Of a stretch of 64,000 nucleotides of DNA, positions 57,601-64,000 are shown piece by piece. This DNA comes from Rhododendron vialii (taxonomy: Eukaryota; Streptophyta; Magnoliopsida; Ericales; Ericaceae). The stretch lies in the NCBI RefSeq assembly GCF_030253575.1, contig NC_080559.1:34777501-34841500 (forward strand). Reading direction: 5' to 3'. Numbering within the stretch: position 1 is the stretch's first letter; each line of letters opens with the position of its first letter. The position numbers and the translations under genes were made by a program. The notes under the pieces were generated by a model, which saw only the letters and a program-made list of their open reading frames with translations, did no database searches and had not been told where the DNA came from.

Positions 57601-58265
57601 CGGGAAAACTAAATTTCTGCGAAAAATATTCAAAGTTTCAAACCTCTCTAGTTTTTTTTCCCCTATCTTTTGCCCTCTCTCTTTTTTTTTTCACCATTCC
57701 CAGATCACTCCACGTATCCATGATCCCTTACCCTTTGGATGGTGAAAAATGGTGGGGGGGAAAAAGAAATTTTAATTTTTCACTTGTTTGGATGAATGAA
57801 AGGGGTGAGAAATGGTGAAAATGAAGAGAAATAGGGGACTTATTTGTCTGGTCTTTTGTTTATCTCTGAAGTCTCACCAAATTGAGAGGTTTGGTGAGAA
57901 TAACTCGGTTTTTTTCTCACCCTTCTCACAATTTGAAGGAGCTGTTAGTGGCATGACAACCCTGTTGAAACCACAGTGTCCATACCGTACTTGTTCTAAT
58001 TTGAGTCTCAGGTGACAAGCAGGGAGCACTTGAATTCCTGAAGTTGATTTTCCGAGCTCTTTGCCTCTGCTGGGATCGCCAAACTCAGGATCTACACGTG
58101 GACTGGATTCTATTCAGAGGCCGATCTATGGTTCCCGCTTCATGTGAAGTGGTGAGCGACAATATGGACGGGTACTATCCATCCTCTCACTATCCGATAT
58201 TTGCTGAGTTTATGCTTCCCCGGACAGTGAGATTGCTTGAACCATCTTCTCAGGATGCAAACTGA
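54681..58265 (+). CDS. Endonuclease/exonuclease/phosphatase-fold protein (DNase I-like)
   Basis: Member of the EEP (DNase I-like) superfamily, similar to a small plant family of unknown role. Seven exons: 54681-54822, 55438-55479, 56012-56094, 56215-56316, 56399-56613, 57447-57541, 58012-58265, giving 310 residues in frame. The fold is marked by the N-terminal strand VMTFNLLED (E14 is the usual metal ligand), ILCTQQ, a FYDKEKVELLEGGTFWLSE strand pair, VNTIMDEFSPRARRRSA, VVYCGGFN, DWILFRG and the C-terminal YPSSHYPIFAEF. Several catalytic positions differ from the classic set: NTHxD is NTIMD, GDFN is GGFN (176-179) and SDH is SSH (H286 kept). Metal-dependent catalysis may therefore be reduced or altered. 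Intron 4 is a U12-type AT-AC intron; the others are GT-AG. No signal or transit peptide is evident. Confidence 0.88.
56317..56398 (+). other. U12-type AT-AC intron
   Basis: The 82-bp intron starts ATATCCTTTT, the U12 donor consensus. It contains TTCCTTGAC at 56379-56387, the U12 branch-site consensus, and ends TCTAC 11-12 bases after the branch adenosine. Removing exactly this piece joins ATWA to TFQLKGVEPP in phase 0. No GT-AG pair nearby gives an open frame. Confidence 0.93.
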
Positions 58266-60507
58266 GATATCTATATTTTGACTCCCCGCCTTTTTTCGTA
58301 CCTTTTCTGGTCCTTGCATATTAATTTTGGGCTTGTGGGTTATTTCTTGATTTCTTTGTTGTTCGCCTGTGTTTAGTCAAGCAAGTGAGCTATCAAAGAT
58401 AGAATGTTTCGAATTCTTGTGAAAATATTCTTGGGTTTTTCTATGTTCAAAGTCAGCATTGGCGCCATGGAACCTCTCAATAAATTGTCATCCTCTTTTA
58501 TACAACTCCATATTTTCCATTTTGGTATTCCCTTGGATATCTATCATCCTGCGTACAACACTTGCTATCGCATAAAATATCTAGGCCTTTGTTTCGTAGG
58601 TGTTTATATGAAAACGGAGATTGATAGTCAAGAGGGGATTGGGACTGGGATTGAGAGTAAGGCGCGATTAGTAGTGAATAGGCAGGGCACTCTCATGTTT
58701 GATTTACTGCAAGGGCAATATCGCCATTTTTGAAACATTCCATGGGCAGTCAAGTCGTTCGGCCTTGCAATACTTCGGACTGGATTACCAAACTCACCTC
58801 CCTTGGGTTTCTCAATCCAGTTTAACCCTATCTTCCAAAATTATAAGGCACATAATGGGGTGTAAGATAAAGGGAACCGCACTCAAACAATTGATCCTCC
58901 ATCTGAGTAACCGCCTGTGAAGGTTTCAACTTAAACTCATAACCCGTTTTTTTTTTTTTTTTGGGGAGTGTTAGCGGGAGTTAGGAGAATTGAACCTAAG
59001 ACTAGATGAATTTGCCCCTTGGAGAGTCGCGGGTCCTTGCCGGCCGCTGCATAAATGGTTACTCCTCGAAGAGTCAAAACAAGCACCCAACCACCCGAGC
59101 TTGCAAGTACTAGTTGTTAAATACCGCGTTTTCGGATTATTTAACAATCTTCTGCACTGTCATCTTCCCACATTTCTTACAATGGAGTGTTTGATTTTAT
59201 TTATTGTGTGGAGTAGTTCTGAAGAAGAGTGAACAAGAATTGTTGTTTTACTTGACAGACAGACTGTCAGGTTTGTATTAATTTATGATTACTCCAATGC
59301 TTTTTCCAAATGACTAGTATTTTTAAATTCTAAGCCGTTGACTTGGTTGTATCGGGTTCAACAAATAATTAAGTGGATTAACATACTCCTAAGTTACATA
59401 GAAAGAATACATGCAATGTACTGTACTTACCCAAAAATATTACTTCTACTGTAATTTTCTTATCTTGAGTTCTAATAACACCGGCTCTCTTTATTTTTTC
59501 TTTTTTTTCTTTCCAAAATACCCCTATGAAAGCATTTGCGAGAACAATTTCGCTACAACCATCCGCAAACACTTGTACAAGCTTGTTGAGGTGAGCGAGT
59601 TTGTGCAGGAGTTGTTCACTCGTTCTTGGCACTAGGGCTTGGTCTTATTTCCACTTCTTTGGCACCCTTACCCATTGGTTCCGCTTCACCGACGATTACC
59701 GGTTAATAGATGCGTGTGATTGTAGAATTATTGTTGCAAAGAAATCCCAAGCTCCAAGTGATTTTGTAGCTTTTTTCTCCAAACTACACTACTACTTTGT
59801 CTCCTCAAGTTTTCTAACGTTTCCATAAAACTAACACAAAGGAGGATCATTTCCACTTGGTATTCTCTTGTCTTATATCCTACGAAAGAAGAGGGTATTT
59901 TCGGTGATTCAATTTGGTAAAGTGGACTAAAATGTGGAAACAAGAGGCAAATTGGAGTACATATTTTTTCCAAAGTGGAACAAACATATTTGGAAAACAA
60001 GGAGGGTTTAAGACTACGTTCTTGTAAATTTATTTGTCCAGAACTCATTTTAGTTTTTTTTATTTTTTGTTTTTCTTTTCGTCATAATTTTTGGAATTAA
60101 TCGTTTGTTTAGAATCGGAAAAGTATAAAAATATGGTCCGATATTTAAAAAAGTTCATATAAGACGACACTTTAGACAAAAAAAAAATAGTTGTTTGATA
60201 TAGTTTTACTTTTGGTCATAATTTTTTACTTTTAAGACTTCTCTCGTCGAGACGAATGATTAATACAAAAAATATAATAAAAATTAGAAAAAAACGAACA
60301 AATCACACAAAAACGAATAAAAAAATTTAAGTTTGCAGTTCCTTTGTCTTTTTCTTACGACGGAGAATTCCAATGGAAATTTTTTTCCAATCTTAATTAG
60401 AGTGCTCCTATTTTATTCCGGGATCTAATCTCGTCCGTAAATTACCTCCACTTTCCTTAAAAGATCAACGGCCGATCTGAGCTTTCATTTTACCATCTGT
60501 TATCTCA

Positions 60508-60540
<33 letters not shown>

Positions 60541-60699
60541 TAACCCTCCAACTTGCAACGACTTGTTTGCCGTCCAAAACCAGAGCGATCGAAAAAGATA
60601 TATGCGACTTCGAGAAGGAGAGAGAGAGAGAGAGAGAGAGAGTAAAGGCAGGCGAGCGTAACTGGATCTAGATCTTCCAACTTCTTCTGGCTGTGTAAA
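58266..60699. other. Intergenic, no gene seen
   Basis: Starts with the presumed 3' untranslated region of the EEP gene. Frames at 58404-58920 and 59411-59828 show no family resemblance. A (CT)n tract at 60509-60534 and a (GA)n tract at 60618-60642 lie in the promoter or leader of the next gene. Confidence 0.5.
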
Positions 60700-63600
60700 A
60701 TGGAGATGATGTCGACTCGAAGACCTCATTTCGGATTACACCTATGGATCTCCATATCTATCATTCTCTTCGTCCAATCTCACTCCTTCTACCTCCCCGG
60801 TGTCGCTCCCGAAGATTTCCAGAAGGCAAGTCACCTGTAATTGGTGTTTTGTTATGTGTCGGTGTTAGATCTTGTTGATTCTGTGCTCTGACCTAACTGT
60901 TTTTTACCATGTGGTTTTATTGCGTAGTGGACTTTTTGGTCTCAGATCTGCTTCATCTGTGGCGTTATGGATATTAGAAATGCTCAGTTTGGCCTGAATT
61001 TTGTGAATATCTGCTCTTTCTCCGTTTAGGGCTTGGAGATCCATTCGATCAGTGTTTTTTATTTATTTATAGCGATGATTTTTCTGAATGTTGAATTGGG
61101 TTTTTTTCCTGTTGTTTTTTATGGAAGTGTATTGTAGTAAGGCTAGTGTGTGGTACTCTGCATGTATTTGTGTGTGTTGTATTGGTTTTTGTGCTGTGGG
61201 GTGAGCACGGACTGGGTTGGTCTGGTTTTGTGGTAAACCAAGAACCAAACCAATTCGTAAAACTCGTAGAACCGAAACAATGCAAATCATTAGACTATAG
61301 TTCGGTTTCGGTTTCAAACCACAGTTTATTTTGAGTTGAGATTATTTGTTTTAAAAGCATTTGAAAAAATAAAGTTAGATCACTAAAAGTGACTAAAATA
61401 GTTTGAAACTCACTGTAAGTCTCGAACAAAATATATATTAATAATATATGAGGAAAGTATATCATGGCTGAGCTTATTACAATCTAATGGTCCTAAATAA
61501 AATATCAACAAAATGTACTGTAGATTGTGGTTCGACTCGGTTTGGAACCAGAACCGTGAGAATAAATCTGCAAACCAAACAATTTAATTTGGTTTTTCAT
61601 TTCTAAACAAGGACCAAACCACACAACTATAAAACCGAACCAAACTGATCGGTTCGGTTTGGGCTGGTTTGGATTGGATTTACAGGTTCTTTGCTGCACC
61701 CCGAAGTCAGTTAATACTGATAATAGGATGTCTCCTTAACTTATTGTGATCGTGAAACAGGTGTCATTATTGGGTAATGAGTTCTTTGCTATGTAGATTA
61801 TATGAAGCTGAATGATTTGCATTCTGTTGGTGCACAATATATTTGAAAAATTGCGTCTTAGCACTTGTGTTAATAGGGTTTTCCTGCGCGATTTATACAC
61901 TTGCAATGTTTGATTATGGACTCCAAATGGTGAATCATATTGTGAAACCAAAACGTCTGCAGATGAAATTGCTTTAGTTCTTTCATATAGATATTGTAGT
62001 AAGCGAGGCTTTGTTTGCTTTTAAAGAAGCTTACCCAGTCCCCTAACTACAGTAATAAAGCCTTAAACAGTGATAGTGCTCCAGATTTTGGCTGATTGGA
62101 AGCACATTTGAGAGAGTTATGGCTATTTCCTAGTAATTTGATGTATTTCACAAGCACGGAAGGTGCTTGAACTAAGATGTAGTTATGAGGTTCATTAGGA
62201 ATGAAGTTACCTACTTGGCTTTGGTGGTTACTCTAGAATTTAATTCTCCTCGGGTCTCAGTTGCATCTCATTTCTCAAGCGTGCAGGATTTGTGAAATTA
62301 GTAACTTTTGTGTATTGAAGTATAAATAGCATACACATGCAGGACTTAAAGTTTGTGTATCGCAAGTGCATGCTTCCTTATGTTGGATTCGCAGTTTGTT
62401 GTGCAGGTTTTGTTATTAGTGACGGAGTGGGTTTTCTGGATGCTTAAAATCCGATATCTTACATCTTGCACTCTATTTGGTTTTGTTATGACTCATGAGC
62501 TATCAATTGAGAATTTGAGATATTTGGATGTTTCAAGTTTGCTCTATTTGTTACAGGGGGATCTTTTGAAGGTGAAAGTGAACAAATTGACCTCTACAAA
62601 AACACAGCTTCCGTACTCCTACTATTCACTTCCATACTGTCCTCCCGAGAAAATAGTTGACAGTGCTGAAAATCTGGGTGAGGTCCTTCGTGGCGATCGT
62701 ATTGAAAACTCTCCCTATGTGGTCAGATCCTAATCTCAAATATTTTTCTTTTGCCCTTTGTGCCTTCTTAGTGTGTTGTTAAATTGCTTATTGAAGTTGT
62801 ACATTTGCAGTTTAAAATGAGAGAACCTCAAATGTGCAATGTTCTATGCCGTGTAACACTTGATGCAAAAACTGCCAAGGCATTCAGGGAAAAGATAGAT
62901 GATGAATATCGCGTGAACATGTGAGTTGCTTGTTTTGAAACAACCTTGAATACAAAATTGAATTCTATACTGCTCAAGTTTTGGGAAATCTAGTCCTCAT
63001 ACGTTTTGCATCTTTTGCAGGATTTTGGATAATCTTCCTCTCGTTGTTCCCATTAGAAGGATGGATCAGGAATCAGCTATTATTTATCAACACGGCTTTC
63101 ATGTTGGCCTGAAAGGACATTATACCGGAGTAAACAGCAAACCCATAACATTGTTCTTCAATTTTCTGCAAATTTTAGTCTGAGTAGTTTCTTAGATGAG
63201 AATTTCTCTAAACATCACTATTTTCAGACCAAGGAAGAGAAGTACTTCATCCATAACCACTTGGCATTCACAGTAAAGTTTCACAAGGATCCACAAACAG
63301 AATCTGCGAGGATTGTTGGGTTTGAAGTCAAACCATTCAGGTTATACGCATCACAGTTTTCCTCATTGTAGTGTTAAAAGGTATCTCTTGGACCTGTTGC
63401 TCACAACTTTTTTACAGCATTAAGCATGAATATGAAGGCAAATGGAGTGACAACACCCGTTTAGCAACCTGTGATCCCCATGCAAAACGTTCGGTTACCA
63501 ACTCAGAATCTCCTCTAGAGGTTGAAGATAAGAAGGAAATTATCTTCACGTACGATGTTGATTTTCAAGTAAGCTCCTCGATCTCATACTTCAAGAAAAT

Positions 63601-64000
63601 AACATCCCTGTTAATGTTTTCTTACAATTGTCTTGCCTCTTCTTCCACTATACAGGAAAGTGATGTGAAATGGGCTTATAGATGGGATACCTATCTTCTA
63701 ATGGCCGATGATCAAATTCACTGGTTCTCAATTGTCAATTCATTGATGATTGTCCTTTTCCTCTCTGGAATGGTAGCAATGATCATGCTGCGTACATTGT
63801 ACCGTGATATTTCCAAGTACAATCAGTTAGAAACCCAGGAAGAAGCCCAAGAAGAGACAGGCTGGAAATTGGTTCATGGGGATGTTTTCAGACCACCCAC
63901 AAACTCAGATCTCCTGTGTGTTTATGTTGGGACAGGTGTCCAGTTTTTCGGAATGATACTTGTCACTATGATGTTTGCCGTTTTTGGGTTTCTGTCTCCT
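60700..64000 (+). CDS. Transmembrane nine superfamily protein (TM9SF/EMP70), 3' end outside window
   Basis: Nonaspanin of Golgi and endosomal membranes, involved in sorting of membrane proteins. Seven exons visible: 60700-60825, 62557-62721, 62811-62920, 63021-63129, 63228-63340, 63418-63568, 63656-64000 and continuing, giving 373 of the usual roughly 640 residues in one frame. Start [12 protein letters not shown], a signal peptide hydrophobic core at about 13-25, then [11 protein letters not shown], the lumenal-domain hallmark; [49 protein letters not shown] and [12 protein letters not shown] follow. The first membrane span is about 281-303 ([20 protein letters not shown]) and the second begins near 350. 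The sequence is closer to the Arabidopsis At5g10840-like group than to the TMN7-like group. Intron 1 (1,731 bp) begins with GC (AAG|GCAAGT). The window end cuts exon 7 or its intron. Confidence 0.95.
60826..62556 (+). other. GC-AG intron with a hAT-like insertion
   Basis: The donor AAG|GCAAGT is the strong GC-donor consensus and the acceptor is TTGTTACAG. Joining gives EDFQK-GDLLKVK, the conserved family sequence. Within it, about 61199-61695 carries GGTTTGG/CCAAACC-rich sequence bounded by GGGGTGAGCA and TGCTGCACCCC, probably an old hAT-like element without a clear target duplication. Confidence 0.8.

Noticed and set aside
59411-59828. Frames of 74-84 codons on both strands after the EEP gene
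   Set aside because: No splice support and no family resemblance; composition is like the intergenic DNA.

Overview
The window is a piece of nuclear genome from a flowering plant, most likely a woody eudicot. The genes are intron-rich and closely match eudicot families, the DNA between them is AT-rich, and it is full of small inverted-repeat transposons and CT/GA, AT and AC microsatellites. I see no bacterial, organellar or viral block.

Six protein-coding genes could be built exon by exon. (1) 3267-5054, minus strand: a three-exon COA6-type cytochrome c oxidase assembly factor, with a 777-bp hAT element in its second intron and a cluster of TGGGCC/T motifs upstream. (2) 30239-31549, minus strand: an intronless CBL-interacting protein kinase of the CIPK5/25 type. 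(3) 42483-45058, plus strand: a five-exon eIF5A gene whose second exon carries one extra base, which breaks the frame. (4) 46418-52412, plus strand: a ten-exon plastid-type M17 leucine aminopeptidase. (5) 54681-58265, plus strand: a seven-exon endonuclease/exonuclease/phosphatase-fold protein containing a textbook U12-type AT-AC intron. (6) 60700 to the window end, plus strand: a TM9/EMP70 transmembrane nine protein, cut by the window edge.

The rest is transposon-rich. 5.2-12.1 kb is a run of foldback MITEs. 12.9-14.3 kb looks like the 5' end of a transcription unit with one short candidate coding exon, followed 12 bases later by a hairpin with perfect 21-bp arms that resembles a microRNA precursor. 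14.4-30 kb holds no gene I can recognise, only repeats, a GC-rich retroelement-like block and hAT elements. 32-42 kb contains a 1.1-kb direct duplication, several hAT elements with 8-bp target duplications, and a large foldback element with another MITE nested inside it.

The genes do not form a functional cluster; this is ordinary plant gene order. The main points of interest are the three non-canonical introns (two GC-AG, one AT-AC), the broken eIF5A copy with a MITE about 110 bp upstream of its start codon, the miRNA-like hairpin, and a set of small DNA transposons with clear target-site duplications. I found no convincing undescribed multi-gene system.
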